Source: an uncultured bacterium
GTDB taxonomy: Bacteria > Bacillota_A > Clostridia > Lachnospirales > Lachnospiraceae
NCBI GenBank assembly: GCA_905215045.1
Contig: CAJMOO010000041.1
Span: 1-15,918, forward strand
Reading direction: 5' to 3'
DNA length: 15,918 nucleotides
The translations under genes were made by a program, and so were the position numbers. Positions 1 through 7,799 of the stretch are shown piece by piece. The number at the start of each line of letters is the position of its first letter. Positions within the stretch are counted from its first letter, which is position 1. The notes beneath the pieces are model-generated. The model was not told the DNA's origin, ran no database searches, and saw only the letters and a list, made by a program, of their open reading frames with translations.

Positions 1-55
1 ATATGATTAATAAAATTGATGCTATAATAAAAATTACAGTTAATGCTGTTTTCAC
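1..55 (-). CDS. secG: Preprotein translocase subunit SecG, N-terminal part (runs off the window)
   Basis: SecG is a small membrane subunit of the SecYEG protein export channel. Only the first 18 residues are present: a GTG start, then Lys-Thr-Ala-Leu-Thr, then an unbroken hydrophobic run (VIFIIASILLII). This is the usual start of SecG and its first membrane helix. The GTG at 53-55 is preceded by a perfect AGGAGG (complement of 62-67) at good spacing, which fixes the start. The gene sits immediately downstream of eno on the same strand, matching the conserved Firmicute order eno-secG-rnr-smpB. The rest lies beyond position 1. The family call rests on a short piece plus the neighbourhood. Confidence 0.82.
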   Translation of the reverse strand, partial: MKTALTVIFIIASILLII

Positions 56-92
56 AATATGCCTCCTAATATATTTCCATTCACTGAGGTTT

Positions 93-121
93 ATTCTAAC
101 ATAGACATATCAAACTTGCAA
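93..121 (-). promoter_or_regulatory. SigA-type promoter of secG
   Basis: On the minus strand there is a -35 TTGCAA (complement of 116-121), a 17-nt spacer and a -10 TAGAAT (complement of 93-98) preceded by TG one base upstream, giving an extended -10. It lies in the 109-bp gap between the eno stop and the secG start, about 40 nt upstream of the secG GTG. It suggests secG can be transcribed independently of eno. No clear terminator was seen between the two genes. Confidence 0.65.
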
Positions 122-164
122 GGAAAACAGCAACACTTTCGATAGTTTTTACATTTTTATCCTT

Positions 165-1460
<1,296 letters not shown>

Positions 1461-1539
1461 TCACATCCTTCTTTCTGAAAATAATAGTGGTATTATTTCC
1501 TTGTCAGGATGTTTTTATACATATGATCCCTGAATGAAT

Positions 1540-2565
1540 TTATCTTACATACTCAAAGTAAAATTTCAGATTCTTTATATCTTTATTGAAAACATCTGCA
1601 AATTCTCGTTTCTGGTCCTTATTCTGAATTTCTCCATACTCAATTCCATAAGTATATCCTTCATAATATCCGATATAGTCCATCGACGGAATCTTTTTTG
1701 ACATTTCATCTTCTGGTATCATTCCTTTGATACGATGAATCGCAAAGATCGTCATCTTTACACCATGCTTTTTAGAAGTAAACATAGCATACTTTTCACG
1801 TTTTGCATTATTTTTGATCTTTTGCAGTTTTACTGTTTGATTTCCGTATGTAACACTGGAAACATCCTTAATATTTACCATATTTTTAAAACCGAGAGTC
1901 TTAAATCCCAGATGCTTTTTATCTCCCCAGCTTTCATTCACATCATCCAAGAAACGGCTGTCAATCTTGCTTCCATCTGTAAATGTTACAGTCACTCGTT
2001 GCGATTTCTCATATTTCTGCCATTCTGCTTCTGAAAAATGTTCTCTGCCTTGTTTTGTTACATAACTATGTACGGTTAAGGATAACGGTGTAATTTCAAT
2101 ATCTTTCCACCGACACTTGGAATCCATCACTTTAATATTTTTATTGACAGTAATCTTTTTCGTTTCTGCTTTGGTTGTGAATTTCCATTTTAATTTCCAG
2201 TTTCCTTTCGCAACTGTCACAAATTTTCCTTTCTGGTTGCGATAACCAATGTCACTTAATTTTAACTGTACCGTCTTTCCATTGATATTTACACTTTCCC
2301 CGTCCTTATTAATCCCACTAACCAGCATCGTATATTTTACTGTTTTTCCATTAACCGCTGCTTGTTTTGGACCATCCATGGTATAGCTGTATCCATTTTT
2401 CCCACCTACTTGCAGTTTTTTTCCTTTAAATCCTAATTCCCTTGTTGTTTTTGGCACATTTTTTGCTGTAAATACCACATAAAAACGAGAAGTATCACCA
2501 ATTGTCTGAGAAATATTTAATGTAACTCCCTGATCAGAAGATTTCGCATCTGATGTTGTTACCAT
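1540..2565 (-). pseudogene. Ectodomain remnant of a DUF4179-like anti-sigma factor, membrane anchor deleted
   Basis: This 341-residue open frame encodes only the extracytoplasmic part of an anti-sigma factor of the type paired with Clostridia ECF sigma factors. The start (TSDAKSSDQGVTLNISQTIGD) and the following Lys-rich beta-strand region resemble DUF4179-type ectodomains. An intact protein has a short cytoplasmic sigma-binding segment and one membrane helix before this domain. Here there is neither signal peptide nor membrane helix. The reading frame continues upstream of the ATG in the same frame (…SEEQRAHT before MVTTSD), and the cytoplasmic segment occurs just upstream in another frame, at the end of the 2559-2915 ORF. 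The simplest reading is a deletion that removed the membrane helix and shifted the frame. The ATG overlaps the upstream stop as ATGGTAA. Without an anchor the product is unlikely to work as an anti-sigma factor. Confidence 0.62.
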
Positions 2566-2915
2566 TGTATGTGCACGTTGTTCTTCGCTGCTTTTGTTAC
2601 ACCTGTTTTGAATCTCTGCTTTTTAATGCTTGCTTTTTCCTCTCCTATTTTCTTCATTGTCATCTGATAGATTCGTTTCTTTTCTAACTGTGATAATGCT
2701 TCCTGATCTGGACTTTTCATATCATCGATCAGCTCATATAAAGTCTGGTATTCTGCATTTGATACAGCGGTCTCTTCTATATCCTGTGTACTGTAGCCTG
2801 ATAATATTGACTGACAGATTGTTTTGACTGAAGCACCATATTGATCGATGGCCAGTTCGATTCCATAAGCTGTGTTGGTTTTTAAAAGCTTCAGCATGCG
2901 CTCTTCCTCCATCAT
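2559..2915 (-). pseudogene. Chimeric remnant: ECF sigma factor pieces joined to an anti-sigma N-terminus
   Basis: The 118-residue ORF reads as three joined pieces. Residues 1-52 look like ECF sigma region 2 (IELAIDQYGASVKTICQSIL, then DIEETAVS, comparable with the conserved DSEECVSD of the intact sigma at 4725-5282). Residues 53-71 (AEYQTLYELIDDMKSPDQE) resemble the segment just before sigma region 4. Residues 73-110 (LEKKRIYQMTMKKIGEEK, then a Lys/Arg-rich stretch) resemble the cytoplasmic end of an anti-sigma factor. The rest of region 2 and the region 4 helix-turn-helix are missing, so it should not act as a sigma factor. Two starts are possible: ATGATG at 2910-2915 after GGTGGAAGG, or the ATG at 2895-2897 after a better GGAGG. 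The piece assignment is by eye. Confidence 0.55.
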
Positions 2916-3032
2916 CCTTCCACCTCTTTTTCCTTTGTTTTTGAAAGATCTTTCACTTACCTATTGGCTGGGTGAGTTGAAAACCCCTCACTTTTTTTGA
3001 TATTTTTTCATTAACTTTTATTTCTGATAAAA

Positions 3033-3062
3033 ATTATACATCCTATTGACTTATCATTTTAA
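3033..3062 (-). promoter_or_regulatory. Possible promoter of the collapsed sigma/anti-sigma locus
   Basis: Minus strand: TTAAAA (complement of 3057-3062), an 18-nt spacer and a consensus TATAAT (complement of 3033-3038), about 118 nt upstream of the 2915 start. The -10 is perfect but the -35 is weak. It faces away from the plus-strand promoter candidate at 3080-3106. Confidence 0.35.
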
Positions 3063-3079
3063 CAGATGTAGTATTCTTT

Positions 3080-3106
3080 TTGACATAATAATTATATTTA
3101 CATAAT
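3080..3106 (+). promoter_or_regulatory. Possible promoter of the 61-residue membrane protein
   Basis: A consensus TTGACA at 3080-3085 is followed by CATAAT at 3101-3106. The 15-nt spacer is shorter than ideal. The start codon of the next gene lies about 22 nt downstream, leaving a short leader that includes the Shine-Dalgarno AGGTG at 3116-3120. Confidence 0.42.
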
Positions 3107-3127
3107 CACAGGGGTAGGTGAACAAAC

Positions 3128-3313
3128 TTGAAATCTGAAACACATTATAAGTATTTAATCATCAGCATTCTTTGTTGGGTTCTATTTATTGCTATTATTT
3201 TCCCAACACTTCATTCTCCTCTTGAAAGAGGAATCCAAGCAGTGCTTTTTGTATTTTTTGCATACCAGGGTGGGAAAAATTTTCAGAAATTCAGAAAGCA
3301 TCATGCTGATTAA
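3128..3313 (+). CDS. Small membrane protein of unknown function (two membrane helices)
   Basis: A 61-residue protein not assigned to any family. It begins with a short polar stretch (KSETHYKY), has a hydrophobic helix at about residues 9-27 (LIISILCWVLFIAIIFPTL), a short loop (HSPLERG), a second helix at about 35-47 (IQAVLFVFFAYQGG) and a basic tail (KNFQKFRKHHAD). The start is TTG at 3128-3130, with AGGTG seven nt upstream and a promoter candidate before that. A strong hairpin terminator begins within 10 nt of the stop. Promoter, ribosome site, two helices and terminator together make it a credible gene. It stands alone on the plus strand between the collapsed and the intact sigma/anti-sigma loci. 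Confidence 0.6.
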   Translation: MKSETHYKYLIISILCWVLFIAIIFPTLHSPLERGIQAVLFVFFAYQGGKNFQKFRKHHAD

Positions 3314-3321
3314 TTTTTAGA

Positions 3322-3389
3322 AAAAATGCTGTTGTAACATATGGTAAAGATCGAATAGACATTCTTCTCCGTGTTACAACAGCATTTTT
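3322..3389. terminator. Bidirectional intrinsic terminator between convergent genes
   Basis: A perfect 18-bp inverted repeat (3322-3339 with 3372-3389; the core is ATGCTGTTGTAACA and its complement) with a 32-nt loop. One arm begins with an A-run and the other ends with a T-run, so it can terminate in both directions. It lies between the plus-strand gene ending at 3313 and the minus-strand anti-sigma gene ending at 3415. Confidence 0.85.
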
Positions 3390-3414
3390 CTTTTACTTAT
3401 ATAATATTCATATT

Positions 3415-4728
3415 TTACATGTCACTGATATCGATCAAATATATTTCTTTTCCATGTTGAACAAGCATCTTCTTCTCTTTTCCTGCCAGATACATTTGGG
3501 TATCATCTCTAAATTTCTTTGGTAGTGTGAATTTCTTATATGTCTTATGTCTTAAATTGCATAAATAATCATTTCCTTGCTCATCATCAAACAAAACATA
3601 ATCTCCTGCATCATCAATAATATGTACCGTTTTGACATCTGGAATATCAATGGATGTTTCATATGCCAGATGTTTTAAATGTAACTTTCCTTTCTTTTCT
3701 TTGTATACATACCATTCGTTGTTTGAATATTGTTCTTTTTGGGAACGATCATCCCATTGTTTTGTTATTTTGGCTGTTTTTAATTCAATCTTGTTCCAGA
3801 CATTATATTCAGAATTTTTTGTCATGATCGGATCTCCCATTGCTACAATCTGGTCTTTTCCAATAAAACAGATTTCCTCATTATGTGCATATCCATTGAT
3901 TCCTGGCTGTTTGATCTCTCTTTTTGTTTTCAGATTCAATGCAGTCCAATATCCTTCACTTCTGTAATTTAACAAAATCCATTCCCCATCTGGCGACATC
4001 TCCATATTACAGATTTTTGTGTCATCTGTGATCTTTGTTACTTCCCCTGTCTTGAGATTTAATTTTGCAATACATTCTTTTTGTACGATATCATCTTTCT
4101 TGTTTACATGATATAAAGAAACATAAATCATATCTTTGTTCCATACTTTCCAGAAAACATCACTGATATTTCCTTTCATATTGTATACATAAATTTCTCC
4201 ACGAATCACAGCGTATTGAAATGAAAATTTCCTTCCATTATAAATTCCATGGAACCATTTTTTCTCTGGTTTTAATTCTTTTAAATGATTTCCTTCGATT
4301 GTATACACTTTGTCTGTCACTTCGATATCGTATTTTCCTTCGTAATGATACTGACAGATAAAGCTTTGATTATGTCCTTGTTTGATTTCCATGTTATCTT
4401 TTAGCATAACCTTTTGATTTTTCTTATGATCGCTGACATCTTTGGTTTCTGTCACTTTATGTATGGTCTGTCGCATAAATGTCTTTTGAATCCATTGTCG
4501 AAATGTCTTGGATGTCGCTGCTGCCACGGTAACACTTATTCCTAAAGTCAGAAAACAGATCAATGTGATCGTTGCTGCTTTAACCATTGGAGTCATTTGC
4601 TTAAATTGTTGTTTATGATTTTGACCCTTTCTCTTTTGCATATCTTCCAATGTTTCCACCAAATATTTGTCATCCACTGCATCGATTGCCTGAAATAATG
4701 TTTTTCCCTCATCCTTATTGCATTTCAT
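3415..4728 (-). CDS. Membrane-anchored anti-sigma factor with beta-propeller-like ectodomain
   Basis: This 437-residue protein is the likely regulator of the ECF sigma factor encoded just upstream; its ATG overlaps the sigma stop by 4 nt. The cytoplasmic N-terminus (1-49, charged, with KYLVETLEDMQKRK) would bind sigma. One membrane helix spans about 50-72 (VKAATITLICFLTLGISVTVA). The remainder lies outside the cell and contains repeated short beta-strand blocks, including CNMEMSPDGEWILLNYRSEG and further W/Y-rich segments ending in LIDISDM, reminiscent of WD40- or TolB-like propeller repeats. In known systems of this layout the ectodomain senses an envelope signal and releases sigma. The signal cannot be inferred here. 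It is followed by the terminator at 3322-3389. Confidence 0.75.
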   Translation of the reverse strand: MKCNKDEGKTLFQAIDAVDDKYLVETLEDMQKRKGQNHKQQFKQMTPMVKAATITLICFLTLGISVTVAAATSKTFRQWIQKTFMRQTIHKVTETKDVSDHKKNQKVMLKDNMEIKQGHNQSFICQYHYEGKYDIEVTDKVYTIEGNHLKELKPEKKWFHGIYNGRKFSFQYAVIRGEIYVYNMKGNISDVFWKVWNKDMIYVSLYHVNKKDDIVQKECIAKLNLKTGEVTKITDDTKICNMEMSPDGEWILLNYRSEGYWTALNLKTKREIKQPGINGYAHNEEICFIGKDQIVAMGDPIMTKNSEYNVWNKIELKTAKITKQWDDRSQKEQYSNNEWYVYKEKKGKLHLKHLAYETSIDIPDVKTVHIIDDAGDYVLFDDEQGNDYLCNLRHKTYKKFTLPKKFRDDTQMYLAGKEKKMLVQHGKEIYLIDISDM

Positions 4729-5282
4729 ATCTCAAATCCCTCCTTCTTTAGATATTCTTTTAGCTCTTTTCTGATTCTTAACAGTTTCACTGACATATTC
4801 TTTGGAGTTGTTTTATAATCCCGTGCCATTTCTGTGACTGATTGCAAAAACCAATATCTTCTTAGAAATAAAATTCTTTTTTCTTTTGGCAGTTCATCAA
4901 TGAACTTTGCAATGATCCATTTTAACTCTCGTAATTCAATCTGACTTTCTACATTTTGTCCTTTGCTGATGCATTCTTCTAATTCTTCCAGTGAAAGATC
5001 ATACTGGCTGTTTCTCTTTTTTGCATGATGATATTCATAGCGTTTGAGTGATAGATTTTTTATGATCCTGCAGATATACGCTTTGAATGGATTCGGTTTC
5101 TTGGGCGGTATCTTATTCCACAAGGTAAGCCATGTATCACTGACACATTCCTCACTGTCTCTCATATCGTTTAAGATTCCCATGGAAATGCTTGTACATA
5201 ATCGTCCGTATTTTTTATCTGTTTCGTGAATTGCTCTTTCTTCACGATTTGTATATAGATCTATGATCTTTTGATCTTCCAT
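4725..5282 (-). CDS. ECF-type RNA polymerase sigma factor
   Basis: An alternative sigma factor of the extracytoplasmic function group, 185 residues, full length. Region 2 covers about residues 10-85, with the core-binding helix and -10 recognition signature DSEECVSDTWLTLWNKI followed by FKAYICRIIKNLSLKR. Region 4 covers about 120-178, with LPKEKRILFLRRYWF and a helix-turn-helix (SVTEMARDYKTTPKNMSVKLLRIRK is the relevant stretch at 148-172). The ATG at 5280-5282 follows GGAAGGGCAAGGAT. The stop overlaps the anti-sigma ATG, so the two are translationally coupled. Such pairs usually activate their own promoter. The upstream region holds the palindrome AGTTGGCCAACT at 5373-5384 and several AT-rich boxes, but no ECF promoter could be assigned with confidence. 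Confidence 0.88.
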   Translation of the reverse strand: MEDQKIIDLYTNREERAIHETDKKYGRLCTSISMGILNDMRDSEECVSDTWLTLWNKIPPKKPNPFKAYICRIIKNLSLKRYEYHHAKKRNSQYDLSLEELEECISKGQNVESQIELRELKWIIAKFIDELPKEKRILFLRRYWFLQSVTEMARDYKTTPKNMSVKLLRIRKELKEYLKKEGFEI

Positions 5283-5395
5283 ATCCTTGCCCTTCCTTTG
5301 TTTATTTTTTGATGATCATCTAGTTATATATACGGAATTATTATATAATACTACAAGAAATTTTAATTTTGTAGTTGGCCAACTGTAGATTTCGA

Positions 5396-5504
5396 GTATA
5401 TGATAAAAAATAAATAAACGATCGGAAGAACAGCTAGAGAATTTTCCTCACGTTTTTTACAGATCGCTGATCCGCCGATCGTTTATTTATTTTTTATCAT
5501 ATAC
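5396..5504. repeat. 109-bp element with 30-bp perfect terminal inverted repeats
   Basis: Positions 5396-5425 and 5475-5504 are exact reverse complements (30 of 30). The arms are AT-rich on the outside and end in CGATCGG at the loop side. The 49-nt loop has only weak internal structure (GATC-GCT-GATC at 5462-5472). It lies about 115 bp upstream of the sigma start. The layout fits a small non-autonomous inverted-repeat element (MITE-like) or a long transcribed hairpin. No clear target-site duplication was seen. It is not a classical GC-rich terminator. Confidence 0.7.
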
Positions 5505-5532
5505 CAGAAGTCTAAAGTGTGGACAATTACAA

Positions 5533-5776
5533 GATTGAAAAATTTAAGTGGGTGTGTATGTTGAGTGTTATCGTTTTTCAATTTTTGTAGTGACAGACAG
5601 TGTTTATTATAAATACCAATACAGTAAAACACACACCTACCAGTGGTTTCAATAATTTCAGTTCATCAAACTACTCGACAAATCGGTGCTGTAGAAGTCC
5701 TTTTACCTTCTGTTAACGAATACAAAAATTATTAACTAGTACCGTATAACATACACGCTGTATAGTGGTTTGAATC
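5533..5776. repeat. Three degenerate copies of a ~33-36 bp motif
   Basis: Read towards ATTGAAA/ATTCAAA, one copy is on the plus strand (from about 5534, ATTGAAAAATTTAAGTGGGT…) and two are on the minus strand (complement of about 5621-5653 and 5741-5776). The two minus copies share ATT(G/C)AAACCACT, then GTGT and GTT(T/A)TAC(T/G)GT, and begin exactly 120 bp apart. The third copy contains the small perfect hairpin ATACA-CGC-TGTAT at 5751-5763. Copies are too few and too diverged for a CRISPR array. They might be binding sites or ends of a lost mobile element. The surrounding 5283-5977 region has no ORF that looks real. Confidence 0.45.
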
Positions 5777-5780
5777 ACGT

Positions 5781-5956
5781 AAATTATTTGAATATTATAA
5801 AAAGAGATCATGTGTCGGCAACCGTACGGACACGTCTGCACTTAGCGAGTGGATGGTCGTTAGACCATTCAGGAGCTTAGTACAGCTACGTGGGAGTCCG
5901 AACGCAAGTGGGTTGCAGACACATGATCTCTTTTTATAATATTCCACCAATAATTT
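5781..5956. ncRNA. Long hairpin with a structured four-way-junction tip (candidate structured RNA or MITE-like element)
   Basis: A 26-bp perfect inverted repeat (5791-5816 with 5918-5943) is extended outwards by AAATTATT/AATAATTT (5781-5788 with 5949-5956). Inwards, the stem continues with GCAACC/GGTTGC (5818-5823, 5911-5916), CGGAC/GTCCG (5827-5831, 5896-5900) and ACGT/ACGT (5832-5835, 5888-5891). These enclose three hairpins: CACT/AGTG (5839-5851), ATGGTC-GTTA-GACCAT (5853-5868) and AGCT/AGCT (5874-5887). So many nested pairings are unlikely by chance and suggest a cruciform RNA fold. The T-rich arms could also stop transcription from either side, including from the gene fragment ending at 5978. 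The strand and family are unknown; no known ribozyme, riboswitch or retron was recognised. Confidence 0.55.
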
Positions 5957-5977
5957 CCGTCTTCAAACTAAAATTTA

Positions 5978-6880
5978 CTATTCAACTTTTACTTTACATA
6001 TTTTCTTAAAACAAGCAATTCCATATTTGATAAAATTTTTCATACCATCCTGCTTTAATTTTGCCACATAATCCTTCTCTTCAATCTGTTTCAATGCTTT
6101 TTCACATGCTACATCCAGATCTCCATCTTCGGCATACTTTATCTCAATTACAATTCCAGTTCTATTGGTCGGAACCTCTACCAATATATCACTGTAGCCA
6201 ATTCCCGACTCTGCATTTGACTTAATCAGCCAATTTGATTTATATCCCAAAAGTCCAAGCAAAATACCATGATAAAAATTTTCTTTCTTTTCTTTTGCAA
6301 CCGCTGTGTCACGTATACTAATCGTATTCCATAGATAATCTCCAAAAATCTGTTCTATTTTTTCATTTTCAGGATCTTTATCTACAAATGCACTGCAAAA
6401 CTCTTCCAGTGTCTTTCCATCATTTCTTGACACGTCTAAAAACCACTCTCTGATTTTCTTTACAAAAAGATTTCTAACCTCTTTATTTGGAATTACCAAA
6501 CGGTATTTCCCACTTTCCGTATGTCCATTATGCGTTAAATATCCTGTCGTAAAAAGCACACTCCATAAATTTTCTATGTTTTTATCAAGCTCATCATACT
6601 GATCATTTAAGATTGATAAAACCTCAAAATTGTTAAGACCTGTAAAGATGCTTTCCTTAGAAATTCGCATACAACCTGTCAAAACAGCAAATTGTAAACT
6701 ATCATTTGTCTTTAATGCCATTCCAAAAAGACCTCTGATCAGTGACACCATCTCTCTGTAATAACCATTCTGAAAAGCCTTATCCAGTGGAACATCATAC
6801 TCATCAATAAGAATGATTGCCTTTTTCCCAAAATGTTTATACAATAATTGTGATAAAACCTGAAGACTTGATATCAGCAT
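5978..6880 (-). pseudogene. Remnant of an AAA-ATPase-like / PD-(D/E)XK nuclease-fold protein
   Basis: This 300-residue frame matches the family that pairs an AAA-ATPase-like domain (PF09820) with a C-terminal DUF1703 PD-(D/E)XK nuclease-like domain, normally about 500-580 residues. Visible are the Walker B strand (AIILIDEYDVPLDKA, residues 21-35) and sensor segment (FAVLTGCMRISKESIFTGLNN, 64-84). The C-terminal nuclease motif has D231 (GYSDILVEVP) and E246/K248 (GIVIEIKYA). The N-terminal part with the Walker A nucleotide-binding loop is missing. The text also jumps from NNFEVLSI to ELDKNIENLWSVLFTTGYL near residue 90, where the family has over 100 further residues. The ATG has no Shine-Dalgarno, and it lies 20 bp after a truncated reductase gene. 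The ATPase cannot be functional; the nuclease motif itself is intact. Confidence 0.75.
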
Positions 6881-6900
6881 TTTTAATTCAAATACAATTT

Positions 6901-7119
6901 TTATACTTTATACTTTAATGAAATATCCAAAAATGCATTCACCTGCTCAGCAGTCTTTCTCTCTCCAAAGCATGTATGTCCTGTATCCAGCCCTTTGATC
7001 TGTTTCATTTCTTTTTCATTTAATTCAAAATCAAAGATATCCAGATTTTCTTTCATTCTGACTGGATTTGCAGATTTTACAACTGGTACGATTCCTCTCT
7101 GGATCATCCATTTCGGCAA
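6901..7119 (-). pseudogene. C-terminal fragment of an aldo/keto reductase
   Basis: About 72 residues matching the last quarter of aldo/keto reductases: WMIQRGIVPVVKSANPVRM (the strand and the K-S-x-x-x-x-R/M cofactor-binding segment, PVVKSANPVRM) followed by ENLDIFDFELNEKEMKQI. The catalytic Asp, Tyr, Lys and His, all in the N-terminal two thirds of these enzymes, are absent. The only start is a TTG that aligns with an internal Leu, with a TAA three codons further upstream and no good ribosome site. It sits 6 bp after the frdB stop and was evidently cut on its 5' side. It belongs to a different subgroup from the reductase remnant at 10458-10967. Confidence 0.75.
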
Positions 7120-7124
7120 TAAAT

Positions 7125-7799
7125 TTATTTATGATTATTAACTCTCGCCTGAATTTCGTCAAGCGGTAATTTCTGCGGACATACGCTTTTACATGAAAGT
7201 GACTGCCCACAATAGTTAAAGAATTTCTTTTGATACTCTTCTTTCATTTCTTTCTTATGTTCATCTCTCGTATTCTGCTCAATCGCACGATATGCTTCTA
7301 CCATCGCTGATGCTCCCGAAAATTGCTCTCCAGAAAGGAAATTCGGGCATACTTCCAGACAACATCCACATTGCAGACACTGACCTGCTTTATATTGCAG
7401 ATCACGGTTCCATGTATAATCTGACTGATTTTTCTCCATCAGCCATAATTTCATTTCCTTCATTGTCTCAAATATCATACTCCTGTCAACCATAAGATCT
7501 TTGATAACCGGAAATTTATGAAATGGTTCCAGATGAATCTTTCCACGTTTTGCAGCTTTTCTCAAAAATACGCTACAGGCAAGTGACGGATATCCATTAA
7601 TAAGCATTGCGCATGCTCCACACTTTTTCTCAAGACAGCCGCATTCCCATGCAATCCTATCTGTCTTTGCCTCATTTTTATTGACTTCTGTTAACCAGTC
7701 AGCGATTGTTAAATTCCCATCTCCTTCATAGTTGAATGTTTGAACATATGATTTCTCGTCAGAAGACTTCTGTCTTTTTACTGATATTTCAATCGTCAT
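7125..7799 (-). CDS. frdB: Fumarate reductase/succinate dehydrogenase iron-sulfur subunit
   Basis: The electron-transfer subunit passing electrons between the membrane cytochrome b and the flavoprotein. With the start at 7797-7799 it has 224 residues. The ATG overlaps the end of frdA and follows AGGTGA at 6-nt spacing; a longer frame to 7841 exists but lies wholly inside frdA. The N-terminal 2Fe-2S domain has C53, C55, C60, C63 and C75 (WECGCLEKKCGACAMLING…SLAC). The C-terminal ferredoxin domain has C141, C144, C147 and C151 (CLQCGCCLEVCP) for the 4Fe-4S cluster, and C197, C203 and C207 (YCGQSLSCKSVCP) for the remaining cluster. All ligands appear to be present. It is the last gene of the operon and is followed directly by a reductase remnant. 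Confidence 0.9.
   Translation of the reverse strand: MTIEISVKRQKSSDEKSYVQTFNYEGDGNLTIADWLTEVNKNEAKTDRIAWECGCLEKKCGACAMLINGYPSLACSVFLRKAAKRGKIHLEPFHKFPVIKDLMVDRSMIFETMKEMKLWLMEKNQSDYTWNRDLQYKAGQCLQCGCCLEVCPNFLSGEQFSGASAMVEAYRAIEQNTRDEHKKEMKEEYQKKFFNYCGQSLSCKSVCPQKLPLDEIQARVNNHK

Noticed and set aside
2971..3000. Plus-strand terminator (GTGAG…CTCAC followed by seven T)
   Set aside because: The stem is only 5 bp and no plus-strand gene lies upstream that it could end; it falls in the leader of a minus-strand locus.
5283..5395. Autoregulated ECF promoter upstream of the sigma gene
   Set aside because: Several AT-rich boxes and a CCGTATA sequence are present, but no -35/-10 pair stood out enough to call.
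5533..5776. CRISPR array suggested by ATTGAAAC-like repeat ends
   Set aside because: Only three diverged copies, one inverted, with irregular spacing and no cas genes nearby.
5817..5917. tRNA, group II intron domain V or retron ncRNA in the hairpin tip
   Set aside because: The cloverleaf lacks tRNA consensus bases and arm lengths; only a short CGTACGGTT resembles domain V, without its GAAA-capped partner; no reverse transcriptase gene is adjacent.
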